This document shows, piece by piece, positions 32,369 to 45,635 of a DNA stretch of 64,000 bases (positions are counted from its first letter, which is position 1; every line of letters begins with the position of its first letter). This DNA comes from Mactra quadrangularis. Its lineage: Eukaryota; Mollusca; Bivalvia; Venerida; Mactridae. Location: contig CM046299.1 in NCBI GenBank assembly GCA_025267735.1, forward strand, positions 15,460,232-15,524,231, in the 5' to 3' direction. The notes under the pieces were generated by a model, which was not told the DNA's origin, made no database searches, and was given only the letters and a program-made list of their open reading frames with translations. A program made the translations under genes and the position numbers.

Positions 32369-35226
32369 GAAATGTCATTTAGTATCTAAGTTTGTTCACA
32401 ATTATAATGTATAGAACTGTACTGACAAGGTGAAGATTACATAGAACCTAAGTTGCCTATTTTGTTCTTCATGGGTGTCTAGTTCGAATATTCACCATCA
32501 TCAATCAATTTGACTGTACCTAAAGATGAATAAAAACATGATGTGTCCAATCAGTAGTAAAGAGACGTACATAAATATTTAAACGAAAATCATTGGCCAT
32601 AATTTACAAAATGTTCATGTGTATTAACTTCACTGATTCATACATATTCAAATTATGCATTGTACTTCACTGTGTGCCATAGGATTTTATTGTCATATTG
32701 AATTTGTGTACTTTAATGTTATGTGTCTAACCCTCCATTTCATAATACTATTTTTGCATCTGTTTTATCGTTTTTGAAAACATTGAAGCAAACAACCTAT
32801 ATACATTTAGTAGATATATGCTATTTCTGATACAGTTTCGTTGTCGGTTCTTCTACATACAAGTTACGCTCCCTTCGCAGCTCAGTGAATACATTACATT
32901 CACCCGCTGCTTTAAAACGTGTCGATTCATGATATTGACCTTTACTATGAACCTTTGAACGGCCAATGAAAGTTTACCAAATTCCAATTTAGCTGATAAA
33001 CTTTATACGCAATGGTATGATCATACTAGTGACGAATGCATCCTCGTATGACGTCATATATAGCGTGGCTACACTTTGTATTCAAGTTCAATAAGTTGCT
33101 CTATGTTTACAGGTAAAAGATCAGAGATGCACGTTTAAAAAGATCAATGTTTACTTTCATTTTGTTAATTTTCCATTATCTAACTAATGCAAAACTGTCT
33201 TACATCTTTGAATTTCGCCATTTTGAAATTACAGGCGAGATAATTGTTTCTATCTATTTTTAAAACCACGTGACTGTCATGCAATTTAAATGTTTATGTG
33301 TCTCTGCCTAAAAATAGAAATATCAGTTTGCACGTTGTATTTTAGCAGAGGTAAAAAGTGAACGAGTGAATCTTTTGAACCGATGCATTGGATAGTACAT
33401 TCAAGTAAGATCTACGTAATGACAAAATTCCACTTTTTACTATTCTTAGTTTGTGAAATCATAGACACAATCACAAAACTTAATGTTTTACTTATAAGTA
33501 AACACTGTTAGTATTGATTTATCCAAATCATGCCTTAGATTTAATTATATGATTATTGCTTGTAAGAATCACTCTGCTTTTGTTAATCATCAGACATTTT
33601 TTGTCTATTTTGCTTGCTATTTTTAACACGATTTAATAGTTGATTTTACATTTAAAACCTGTTTAGTGGCGTTTTTGTTAGTTAAAATCATTTGTTTAAT
33701 GTCGAAATCAAGAACTCGGATGTCAGTTCAGTAAAAATCTATGTGCTCATGCAAATGCTCGAAGAAATTAATAAAGTTGCCAATTATGGTAAAGTTCATA
33801 TATATTCTAGGACATAATTTTTTGAGATAGAAATATGAATCATCTGTGAGTACATTCAAAATTCTTTGACTATGGTATATACGAGGAATGGAGGTCATGC
33901 GTTGACTGCGTTTTCTAGTTATGTGAATTTTCGGAAAAGTTCTTATGTTAGAGTCTGTGCATAAGATGCTACATGTATCATTACATTTTGTATTTCTGGA
34001 TTTCAATCATTATTAAAAGTTCATTGTTAAAACACTTTTTTACAAATAATAACAATCATACACGTTGATAACAATTTAACATGTTTTATTATTTTCTATA
34101 GTTTGTATTTCATGGACCATAAAACGAATGATTCATGTAGTTATTTTTGTACCGTATTTTCTAAGAATATTAATAATATCTGCTATTTTTGTATTATCAG
34201 TCATTGAATGTGATTTTGTTGATGCATTTCTATATATGCATTGTAATTCAGGTAGAGTTTGTTTTTTCACGGCAACTGAAGATGGTCGGTTGGTGTGTCG
34301 GAAAATAGGGAGATGACAATAAATAAGTAAAAGTCTTGAGGATTGGTCTTAATTTCAAAGTGCCTTTAACCTGTTTTACATTTTGTGTAGTGTAGTAACT
34401 ACAAAAATTCCCCCATCACTAGTTTTAGTTATTATTTTTTGTTATACGTGTATATCTATATTTGTACTGATATGTGATGGTAAAAATGATCTCATTTTTG
34501 TTTGCTTGCTTTGTTTATTATGTTTGTTTATTTTGTATTACTTGCAAAGCTATTTGTTGATCTTAAATCCAAATTGAATCAGAATTTGGTAAAATAAATA
34601 TTCAGTTAAACTGTGTACTGAACATGTATCGGAAGAGATCTGATTTTGCATTATTATTTTTATGTTCGCATTAATATTAGTGCCATATGAAAATATTTGA
34701 TGTTGGCAGTGAATCCAAAAAAGTCATTCCAATAGCCTACTTCTGTGTTCAGTCCCTATATCTCTGTCTATAAATTGAAAAAAATAGGCAATTATCTGGT
34801 ATATTTTTAAATACCTCTAATGGAATATTTATGCATGTTATATTTTAATTGCTTACTATTTTAATACAGTTTTCCTGTCTGTTGCAAATTAATATATCTA
34901 GGGGACTTTGGATGAGAACAAACTCTTTTAATTTGATATATAAGCAGTGCTACTTTCGTTCATGATTTCCTTCTTTTTTTGTGCAATTTAATGACGGAGA
35001 TGTTGGGCTTTAAGTACACATAAATTGGCTATTAAAATGACTTTGTTTTATTCAATGAAAGAAAATTATTGGCAAAAAAACATTTGGATTTATATTTGCT
35101 AATATATGTTTATGATCCTTGTCACATCCACTATTCACATGTCTACATACTACAGTTATTTGTGTTAGTCCATCTGAAAGCGCATTCATCAGGATGGGCT
35201 TATGTGCCCAGTATTTGTCTGCGTCT
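32369..35226. other. Intergenic stretch without a recognised gene
   Basis: AT-rich sequence with only short open frames on both strands, none with family features. A CRE-like TGACGTCA immediately followed by TATATAG lies at 33049-33061. Nothing else stands out. Confidence 0.5.
33049..33061 (+). promoter_or_regulatory. CRE-like site abutting a TATA-like box
   Basis: TGACGTCA, the full palindromic cAMP-response element, runs straight into TATATAG. A full CRE also occurs at 31804-31811 with ATATAAAAG about 10 bp downstream. No gene can be assigned to either, so a promoter role is only possible. Confidence 0.3.
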
Positions 35227-35434
35227 AATAGACCTAATCCGGAATTCAAATTGATGGGGTTTTCCGTCCGTGCACAGGCGGTACAAACAAAGTTTTCTAC
35301 ACATTATTGCTACACAGCACGAACTATTGATTAAATCCTATTGTTCTTTTTACACGTGTTTTCATTGTAACAGTGAAAGTTTGTTTGTACCGGAAGGGAA
35401 AACCCAAATATTTGAATTCCGGATATAGTCTATT
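35227..35434. mobile_element. 208-bp MITE with long inverted repeats, copy A
   Basis: The two halves fold back: AATAGACCTAATCCGGAATT at the left against AATAGACTATATCCGGAATT read from the right, continuing through a GGGTTTTCC block and GGTACAAACAAA. A second copy of the same family is at 49414-49590. No target duplication is clear. Confidence 0.75.
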
Positions 35435-36582
35435 CTTCAGCAATGTCTATAAACGTATTAGTTTTTTTATCTTTTGCTAACTAGATACATGTTTGCAGAC
35501 ATGTTGGTACTACATTGTATACAATGTGGTCGAAAAGTTTCTTGATAAATGTATTGAAAAATTATTGCAGACACATTTAGTTTAGTATTTTTATTTTATA
35601 GTTATGATTCTTAAAGAACATAAATGATGGTTCATGTTAAAATGTGTATTACTTGTTAATATTGTAACAAAATGTAAAGTATATCAAAGATTACTTTAAA
35701 AACGTCAATATTTATTATGTGCAAAGAAACTATTGGAACCCAGTGTATTTTGTTAGACGTTTGTTTGTTGTTTGAACAGTTCAAATTGGAAATTCATTTG
35801 AACTTTTTTCAACTTGTTTTAAACAACTAAGCATACATGTTTGTAATGTTACGACACCGTGTACTCGTCCACGAAATATGTTAACATTATTTTCAAGGAT
35901 TAAAGCATCACTTATCTTTAAAAATATTGGTCTTGTATCTACTTTAGTTGAGCGATTTAACCTGTTTGATAAAATATTCTTACTTTATGCATTCCTCTTT
36001 TGATTCTCTATATGTTGATGTGTTTGGCATACTTGCTCGTGCTAGCCTTAGTCAACTCTGGTGACTTTTTTTGTCTTACTTAGACGCTATTAACCTCAAA
36101 AACCCAGTTGACGTACTTTAAAATCATATTGACATTTTAAATGCTTCTGTTGTAAACTATGATTATTTAAACAATAGTTCGTAATTTTGCCTGTTATTTA
36201 AACTGACTTAAAATTCGTTCGTGCTATGCGTGGCTTTTTTGTTCTGTGAGTTTCACTGGGTCAACTAGGTAGTTACCAGTGAGTATGCCGAATGCTATAT
36301 GTATATGTAAAAGATAATACTTGTACACGCCATATGTTTTATCTGCTACTGTGACATAAATTTTGTAAGCCCACCTGAGTACTTTGTTCGGGATAAGTTA
36401 CAGTGATCTCTCCAAATTCACCATGCATTCGTCATCAGCAGTGGCTTCATGTGCCTTGTTAAAAACCATAAGACATTGGGTAGCCACAGTTGTTTGAAAA
36501 TCTCCTCTAACAGGATTGTTTAAATTATGTTTTTAGGTTGCATTCGACACCGTTAATTATTCTTTGTAAGGCAATCTCTTTT

Positions 36583-37255
36583 TTAGCTCGACTCCTCGAA
36601 GAAATGGAGAGGTTTCCTACTCACCCTAGCGTCGGCGTCCGCGTCCATATTTCTTATAAAAGTTTTTGTGCAGTAAAATATATTTTTCTATAACTTTTTT
36701 ATTTCTTAAGGTATCAACTTTAACATTTAAATAGTTCTACCTTATTATCAACCACTTCTCATGTGACAAGGTTCATAACTCCAAATACTTTTTTCCAAAA
36801 TTATCTCCCCTTGAATTTAGATTTTCTTTAAAAAGTATTTGTTTTTACTGCAAGTGTTGTATTTCTTTAGGTATCAACTTCAAACCTTTAATATATGTTC
36901 CTAATTATCAACCACATCTCTTGTGACAAGGTTCATATTTCCAAATACATTTTTTCAGAGTTATCTCCCCTTGAACTTAAAATTTTCGTTAAAAATTTTT
37001 GTTTTTTACTGCAACTGTTTTATTTCTTATCAACCACATCTCATGTGACAAGGTTCATAACTTCATTTTTTTCAAATTGTCTCCTGTGTACCTACAATTT
37101 TCTAAAAAAAGCAACATTTTTCTTACTTTAACTTCTTTATTTCTTATGGTATCATTTTCAAATATATATTTTCCTTATCAGCAACCACATCTCATGTGAC
37201 AAATACTTACTTAGTCGAGCATGCTGTCTCCACTGACAGCTCTTGTTGTTATGCC
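36583..37255 (+). mobile_element. Bivalve-type interspersed repeat, long copy
   Basis: It starts TTTAGCTCGACTCCTCGAAG, shares CCCTAGCGTCGGCGTCCGCG with the copy at 9316, and ends TTAGTCGAGCATGCTGTCTC then CTGACAGCTCTTGTT. Inside are four diverged units of roughly 110-165 bp, each with a TATCAACCACATCTCATGTG-like core, whereas the copy at 9316 has two. Open frames at 36895-37199 fall in the repeat and are not genes. A second terminus-like sequence, CAGGTGAGCTTTCTAAAGCT up to CCTCTTGTTTT, follows at 37533-37572 and may be the true end. Confidence 0.65.
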
Positions 37256-39064
37256 TGTAGCTATAACATCTATCATGTAACAATTGCATATTGTCATCAT
37301 ATTTATGATAATGCTCATGTGCTTAAAGTTTTTCTGTCCCTGAAGTTATTTGTTTCAAATATGAAAAAAGTATCTTGTTTTAGAAGGTCCGGAGCGTTCA
37401 TGAATGGAATGTTTAATCACTTGGACATCGCCTTCAAACTTTGCTCAAGTGATACTACTGGGACCAAGCACACGCGTTACGTGGTCAGTAGTGTTACGTA
37501 GAGGCGTAAAAGAAACTTTAATTGTCAAAATCAGGTGAGCTTTCTAAAGCTCTCGGGCACCTCTTGTTTTCTATGCCTTAACATGTAAATATGTTTGAAA
37601 TCTTGGTAATTGCTTTCATAATCAAAATATATATATATCAGTTATTGAAATGTTTGTGTTGTTTTTTCTCCCCGCTGTGAAAGTTTTTTACTCAGTTTTG
37701 TGAAACGTTTTTTCCTTATAAGTTTCGTGAAAAGTTTTTTCCTTATGGTTCTATAATACATATATCATTTGACATATATTTTATTTGGTACTGATTGGAA
37801 GTGAGGAGGTTAGATTAAATTGGAAGATTAAAGCCATGTATCGCCTTACAAGACGTCATGATTTAGACTTGAAGAAAATTAGACACAGTAATATACTATT
37901 ATAGTTTTATGTACCAGCTATAAAAAAGAAAATGTCCTACTCAGAACTGTTAATATTGTCAGAATGGATTACCACGGATGCTGCAAGTGCAAGTGCAACA
38001 TATTCTTTTAAAACAATTGCTATGTCAATTCAAAAAACAAACTACATGTACATTGATATTATATGGTATCACCAATCTGTTGTTTTACTCTTAAAAATGG
38101 TACGCACGTCACTATATTCTGTGATTGGAGGCCATTATCGGAAATTTCAGATACCTCTTTACAAATAATAATCAAATGCAGGCTTAGAAGTTTTAATCTA
38201 TGGTTCTCAGGCTGACAGTATTTATCCGTTCATTCTGTATTTAGCTGCGCCTGAAATCTGTGAAATACATAATTGTCTCAACCAATATAGTTTTAAGTTC
38301 AAACAATAGCATTTCCTTGGAATCCAGTGGTTCCTTATTTGTCGCCTATGCCACGTATTCATAAAAATATCACATTGTTGTGATGGCATTTTCGCAGTGG
38401 CAATACAACGTGATTAGACATCATAAATGCTATGATTGGCTAACTGCCTTGAAAATTATTCCTTTTCAACGTGCTATAGATACAAATCGTCTTTTTTGAA
38501 AAAAAACACGTTTGTAAGTTTTCCAGGGTGTTTGCAAAAAGTATTAAGTATAAAAAATTGCCATTGGAGGTGTGTTGCGCAGCAAAAAGTATTCCCTTTT
38601 CTGCTTATATATCATAGATATCATTATATCGCAAGAATAAAAAACTTACAGCTCTTAAAAACTCTTGAGTAGATGCGGATTTTCATTATTTTCTTCTTCA
38701 AACCGTGGCATTTATGATTCACCGTCACGTGGTAAAGCCATTTTGATTTTTGGACAGCGCAAAGTATACTGGTAACATTATGAACTACAAATCCAATTAT
38801 ATGTCAAGATGAAAAAGCACAGAAGAATAATTTTTATCTGCATACAGGTTTGGACGTCTTATTTATTCGTTTAATGTTCCATCTTGAATAATTACATTCG
38901 CCGTTTATGTAAACATGTAAACAAAACAGGAAGACAATCGGTCATTATTCACAATACGATGGATTAATGACTTCCCATTATTCTAAAACAACATATGTAC
39001 TCTTCCCCAGAGAATCTGGATATTCTTGAGCATGACAATGAACACAACATTGTGGTTTCAAATA

Positions 39065-39149
39065 TATATCGCGGACTTACAGAAAAACTGGCGTAACTCA
39101 CTCTTTTTTATAGTGAGTAACGACCTTTTTGCGCTAAGCCCGCGATATA
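39065..39149. repeat. 85-bp fold-back element
   Basis: TATATCGCGGACTTACAG at the left pairs with the inverse of TAAGCCCGCGATATA at the right, and inner AACTCACT pairs with AGTGAGT. Mismatches in the middle of the stem suggest an old insertion. Confidence 0.65.
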
Positions 39150-39621
39150 CCGTGCTTAGATCGCTAATTATTGCCTCCTTATGGTACAGGGTGATCTTGT
39201 AACGATACGCCTACAGCGTTGATAAAAATGTACAAAACAAACATGTATATTAAAAGAGTAACGGTTAACCTAAGTACCGGTTAATTACCGGTTACGAATT
39301 CTGTCGGTTTTTTGACCGGTTCGATTTTCTCTGAATCGTTTTTTTTGTACGTAGGTATGTACCATTCCAATTGGTTTTTTTTTCAGAATCATACAATTAC
39401 AGATGATTGCTGATATATACGGAATGCTATGCATAATTACTGATTGACATTCGGAACTTCTCGACCATTCACAGAGCTATATATTGCGAGGCCTGTTTTC
39501 TGTGGGTATATATTAAATGCGCAAACATTTCAGTAAATTAGTATAAAGCTTTGGGTAAATCTGATGAATCTGATGAATTGTACAAATTGGCATTTTTCCG
39601 ACTCTTTCTTTAATTCTACTT

Positions 39622-39907
39622 AACCCGGGTCGATAGCGCGGTTGGTAGCGCGCCGGGATTTGGATACTTGTGCCCGAGTGGGTGCGGGTTCGAATCCCAC
39701 CCGGGGAGGTTATACCATTCCATGAAAATTTGACAATAATGTCGATTTTCCTCCATTGATTAGATAATATGGAGAAGTTTCCGGTCTTGTGGAAGGGTAG
39801 GTGAGTACTGGTTATAGACAATAGTCCAGGAAAGCTAGGTTAGGTGCGCTCGACGCCGTAAAATGACCTAAATTGTGTTTACACGGCGTTAACTCCAATA
39901 AATAAAA
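39622..39907 (+). mobile_element. tRNA-derived SINE, family 2, with a 13-bp target duplication
   Basis: The head resembles a different tRNA from family 1: GGGTCGATAGCGCGGTTGGT, then GCGGGTTCGAATCCCACCCG as B box. The body is unrelated to family 1, but the tail (GACCTAAATTGTGTTTACAC, then GGCGTTAACTCCAATAAAT) resembles the 51-bp tail at 2647. TTTAATTCTACTT at 39609-39621 and 39908-39920 is a perfect target-site duplication. Confidence 0.88.
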
Positions 39908-40999
39908 TTTAATTCTACTTTCGGTTCAATACAATAAAATTCTGTTACATCTGACCATGAAAATTGAAGTATTTTTGATAAACTAATAAAAGTTGGCATG
40001 AAACATCCAACACGATTTCTATGTGCAAGTTTGAACATCAATAGTTTGAGAAACAAATTACATGAACTACTGGAAAATAAATATGTCGATCTTTTACATC
40101 ATCAGAAAGCCCTCAAAATTACGTGTTGGAACAAAAATCTCTTCATTTAATTAAAACTTAACTTTTGAGAATATTTCAATGTAACATTGGCAAAATCAAA
40201 AGGTCCCATTTACCTTGGCTTAGTCGATATACTATTGCTATTATTATTTCTGTACTATGTGATAACTATGTTTATGTTGGCTAATAGCTATTCATAACTA
40301 ATGTTAACTATTGTATATAATACCGACTATAAATAAAAGTTTGTGTATTGTATTTACTATGAATAACATTGGACATATTTAGATGCCATTTTGGAACTAA
40401 CGTTGCGTCACATGACCGAACGAAATACTTTAACCAGTGATGATGTAGATAAATCCACGATCGTTTAGGCTGTAATAAAAGTCTCGTTTTCTGTCCATAC
40501 ATTAAAAATGCACGATTCAATAATATCCGCTAAACAATATATGATCACATAAGCATACTAAGTGTATTTACCATACCTTATATTTGTTTACGACAAGAAC
40601 TATTTTGCATAAAAGTAACGTGCTTCGCCTCGCGTATGTAGTATTATTGGTGGACCCCCACGAACCCATGCGAGATTTTCATTTATTGAATGCTCTAGAT
40701 GTTCCAAATCGTTTGATTGAATCGATGTCGATCCGGGTGATTGTCCGTTAATGTTTGACCAACGATTACGACAATATTAAAAAAATAACAGTTAAATGAA
40801 TTCAAAATGAAGGGCCTAGGGTGCATGTGTGCACGTGGCTTAACATAAAATCAAGGGACACGTGAAAAGTCACTATACATCGTGTTTCAATACGTTCTTT
40901 GTTATGTGTGACAACTTGTCATGGTATTAGGTCTTTCAGTTGTGTACCGGTTGCGTAAAATCATTATGTACAACAATTTGGCAGACAACAAATAGGCTG

Positions 41000-41158
41000 A
41001 TCCCGCCCTCCATAATAGCTCCACCCTAATATATTTTAACTCCACCCACTCATATATAAAGTGCCTGTATGAATAATTTATCCCGCCCACAAAATAGCTC
41101 CTCCCTATTATATATAACTCCGCCTAATCATATATATAATGGCTGCATTAATAAGTTT
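41000..41158. repeat. Two-copy tandem repeat of about 80 bp
   Basis: Units 41000-41079 and 41080-41158 both run ATCCCGCCC, AATAGCTCC, CCCTA..., AACTCC, a CATATATA block and an AATAAKTT end. Neither unit contains a recognised gene feature. Confidence 0.7.
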
Positions 41159-41519
41159 AACTCATTTAAATGGTTAAATTAACCGATACTAAGCAGTTGA
41201 AATATTAAAATGTTAATGAAGAGTATATTCTTATGATTTTGTGTATATTTGAATGTATATGCGGATAAGATTTAAATCTTCTATATAAGTACAATTATGT
41301 GATTTTATTTTTTTTCACAAATTACTTGTTCTTGCTTAAAATTATTTCAAATTAAGAGTATAGTGTATATATTAATATAATTATATATTGTCTCTGACAT
41401 ATCTATATACATTATAAATCCTTTGTCACATGTTAAAGATTGACAATCATAGTCTTCTCTTTCGCTCCAATCCATTTCCTTTCATTCAAATCTTCTTTCC
41501 CAAAACATTATATTGTAAC

Positions 41520-41553
41520 GTGTGGCCAGGTGGCCAAAACACACCTGCCACAC
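41520..41553. repeat. GC-rich hairpin GTGTGGCCAGGTG / CACCTGCCACAC
   Basis: The two arms pair with one bulge around a 9-base loop in otherwise AT-rich DNA. The preceding TGTAACG could be the start of a solo LTR, but no matching end was found. Confidence 0.55.
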
Positions 41554-42767
41554 GGGTCGTGGGTAAAAGGGTAACACAACTCTAATTCTGTTTACATCGA
41601 TGTATATTTCTATGAATGATGTCACATGTATATGATAAACTCAATATATATATATATAATTCAGATGACTAGAAGATGAACAGATGTATCAATAGTATTA
41701 ATCTTCAGTCTGAAATAAACAATAAACCAAAATAACCTATAGTGTGTATCAACACAAATTATCTATACACAAAGCTCTTATTAAACAATTGTTCCTTGAA
41801 AACATTAATGTTATGACACAAAACATCCTTTTCATACAAGTTATTACATAGAAATAATAAGTACAATTTAAATATGAAAGAAAAAGCATACAAGAAAACA
41901 AGTGAGAATACGTTAAATTACTTACAGGAAAACAGCTTTCCATACTTATACAAGTCAATACTAACACACACCACGTGACGTCAACATACAGTGCAGTAAT
42001 AAAATAAATGAACATGCATAGGTTAGGAAATGAATGTTAAATGTAGAATGTCAGCCCGGTTGAGAGAAAGCGAAGAAAGGACAAGATAAATGACTTCAAA
42101 AATAAACCACGAATAAAATAAACCATGAACAAAAGCAGCCACAAACGAAAGAAATCTAAAATAATTAATTTCTACTTACAAACTACACGAAAGACCTAAC
42201 GAAAGAGAACCACACCCTGCTTTGACGAATATTGTACCCAGACAACTTTTAAAACCGGTTGCACGGCCTTTTATAGATTACACGCTGTGTTAAACAAAAG
42301 TCGAGGAACAAGGTTCCCAAAACTTGCACCGCTGCAATATCAGTATATCATTGTTACTTAGTTGTCAGGTTTCTTTTAATTGTTCAATGCTATTTTTACC
42401 ACGTTTAAGTTATCTTGCTTGCTTTTCTCTCTATTTACAAAACAATTAAAAGTCACCTTCTCCTGCGTACCTGTCTTAAATATTTTGATATAATTTATGA
42501 TATTTAATGTATAACCCTTTTTAAACCTTGCCAACTGTGATACTTGCTTGTGTTTCGATTGTATTTTTAATAAAAAATTTACCCTTATAGCATTATACAA
42601 AAGTACTATACTGCATATGTATATTTAAGTGTACATTTTTCTCTATGGTTCTCTCTTTTTTAACTGTATGTTATTGATTATGCATAATGTCATTGTCACG
42701 TGATTGTATATTTTATGTAATACATTGTATATTCACGCGGGTCTATTGACCTATTGATTTGAAAATA

Positions 42768-42786
42768 AAATCTTCTTCTTCTTCTT
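42768..42786. repeat. (CTT)n microsatellite after AAAATAAAA
   Basis: A short CTTCTTCTTCTTCTT run follows GAAAATAAAAT. This is a common 3' end type of non-LTR retrotransposon copies, but no reverse transcriptase is seen upstream. Confidence 0.55.
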
Positions 42787-43246
42787 TAAAGTCAATAACA
42801 TGAAATTCAGTACATATGAGAAATAACATTGAATTTCCAGTGTACAAGCAGATTTGCGCGTACAACAACTAGGCAGATTTGCCAAATACGAACCCGAGCA
42901 TGTTTTCTATTGCAGTTTTTTGCTATCCTTTATTTAGATATCCACGCACACTTTAATTTGATACCATTTGGAGACGTGTAGTTGCTCAATTAGTGAATTT
43001 AAGGTCCAAAATAGCCCAAATTCCGTGCACAACAATTAGGCAGATTTCAACAATTTGAATACGTGCACATATTTCAGTGCTGAATTTTGGTTATAACAGT
43101 GTACGCACACCTATTTATTGCCAATATTTGGTCATAATGACTTAGAATTTATCTTTAATTCCGTACCTTCCTGAAGTCTGTCACTTTCATAGATTACGTG
43201 CCGAACATTTTTAATAATTGTTATAATGGTGTTAATGTAGATTTCC

Positions 43247-45621
43247 AAGGTATAATGTTGTGCAGTGTTATAAGACAATGTTGTTTGTTTGTACACACTC
43301 AAAGTATGATGATGTACACTGAAAGCAGACAATCTTTAATGTAGTATCTATGTATACACACAGTAAGTATATGTTTCAAAGTGCTTTCAGACAAGTTTTA
43401 TGTTGTTATTTTGTTCACACTCAAGATATTATGTTGTACTGTGATACCAGACAAACCATAGTGTTGTTATTATGTACACACTTAAAGTATGATATTGTAC
43501 AGTGATATCAAACAAGTTACAGTGTTGTTTTATGTAGACACTGAAAGTATGACATTTTGCTGTGATATCATACAAGCCGTCATGTTGTAATTATGTACAA
43601 ACACAAAGTATGATGATGTTCAGTGATTTTAGACAGGCTATAGTGTTGTTTTTATATGCGCACTTTAAGTATGATATTGCAAAGTGATATCAGACAATTT
43701 TACTTGTTTTCATTATGTAAACACTCAAGGTATGATGTTGTACAGTGATATCGGACGAGTTATAGTGTGGTTTTTTGTACACACTTAAAGTATTATGCTG
43801 TACGCTACCATAAGACAAATTATTATGTTGTTACTATGCAGACAATCAAGGTATTATGTTGTACAGTGATATCAGACAAGTTATAGTGTTGTTTTATGTA
43901 GACACTCAAAGTATTATGCTGTACGCTACCATAAGACAAATTATTATGTTGTTACTATGCAGACAATCAAGGTATGATGTTGTACAGTGATATCGGACGA
44001 GTTATAGTGTGGTTTTTTGTACACACTCAAAGTATTATGCTGTACGCTACCATAAGACAAATTATTATGTTGTTACTATGCAGACAATCAAGGTATTATG
44101 TTGTACAGTGATACCAGACAAGTTATAGTGTTGTTTTATGTAGACACTCAACGTATGATGTTTTACTGTGATATCAGGCAAGCTATCATGTTGATATTAT
44201 GTACAAACACAAAATATTATGATGTTCAGTGATGTCAGACAAGCTGTAGTATTGTTTTAATATACACACTTTAAGTATGATATTGTAAAATGATATCAGA
44301 CAAGTTTATATGTTCTCATTATGTACACACTCAAGGTATGATGTTGCACAGTGATACCGGACGAGTTATAGTACTGTTATTGTGTACACACTCAAAGTAT
44401 GATGTTGTACGTTGAAGTCAGACAAGTTATTGTGTTGTAACTGTGTAGACACTCGAGGTATAATGTTGTGCACTGGTATTTGTAATTATAATGTTGTTTT
44501 TAAGAACAGACTCAATGCAATTGCAGTTTTGTTCACTGATATCAGACGAGATTTTATGTTGTTATTACGTATACACATTATGTTGTGTTCAGTGATTTAA
44601 GACAAGTTAAAGAGTTGTTATTATGTACACACTAAAATTATATTGTTGTACACCGATATCAGACAAGTTTAAGTGTTGTTATTATTTACACACTCAATGT
44701 ATGATATTGTACATGTATATCAGATAAATTATGATGTTATTATTATGCAAACACCCAAGGTATGATGTTGTACAGTGATATTTGATATCGCATACATTTT
44801 TTACTATGTACACATTTATTGAACACGTTTTACACTGATGTCAGACAAGCTATAGTGCAGTTATTATGTGGACACTAAATGATGTTGTACAGTGATATCA
44901 CACTAGTTGTAATGCTATTTTTATTTACACACTCAATGTATAATGTTGTACTTTTATATCAGACAAGTTGTTATGTAATTATCATGTACACACACAAAGT
45001 ATGATGTTGTACAGTGATATCAGACAAGTTAAAAAGTTATTTTTGATAAAAATAAATAATAAAAAAGTGTTATTTTTGGAGACACTCAATGTATGTTGTT
45101 TGTCAGTGATATAAGTCAAGCTATAATGTTGTTATTATGTAAACACTCTAAATATGTTGTTCACTGAAATCAGGCATGTTATAGCAATGTTATTATGTTT
45201 ACACTCTAACTATGATGTTTTACAGTGATATCAGACAAGTTTTTATGTTCGAATTTTGTACACACTCTAAGTATGATGCTGTACACTGATATCAGACAAG
45301 TGATGAAGTTGTTATTATATTGACACTCAAGGTTTGATGTTTTACAGTGATATAAGACACGTTTTAATGTTGTCAAAATGTATACACTCAAGGTATAATT
45401 TATTAAACTAATATCAGAGACATTAAAATGTTGTAACTATGTATACACTCAATGTATGATGTCATACAGTGATATCAGACAAGTAATATTGATGTTATTA
45501 TGTTGACACTCAATGTGTGATGTTTTACAGCGGTATCAGACAGTTTATGATGTTAGTATTTACACACAGGAAGTATATTAAGAACAGTGATATTAGACAA
45601 GTTATAATGTTGCTAAAATGT
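43247..45621. repeat. Minisatellite of about 60-bp units, roughly 39 copies
   Basis: The unit contains GTATGATGTTGTACAGTGAT followed by ATCAGACAAGTTATAGTGTT and ATGTACACACTCAA. Copies are diverged, with a conserved ATATCAGACAAG core. A higher-order block at about 43729-44110 repeats with periods of about 121 and 242 bp. No transcription unit or open frame follows the repeat phase. Confidence 0.92.
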
Positions 45622-45635
45622 CTATTTGTATTTTA

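Noticed and set aside
33728..34006. Minus-strand open frame of 92 codons
   Set aside because: No recognisable domain and no supporting splice or promoter context.
37196..37501. Plus-strand open frame of 101 codons
   Set aside because: It starts inside the interspersed repeat at 36583-37255 and has no family features.
39622..39708. A tRNA gene on the plus strand
   Set aside because: The tRNA-like part is the head of a 286-bp SINE with a perfect 13-bp target duplication.
41515..42240. A solo LTR starting TGTAACG
   Set aside because: The start and TATA/AATAAA-like motifs fit loosely, but no matching CA end or short target duplication could be found.
43247..45621. A CRISPR-like array
   Set aside because: Units are contiguous and diverged along their whole length, with no constant repeat and variable spacer pattern, and the genome is eukaryotic.
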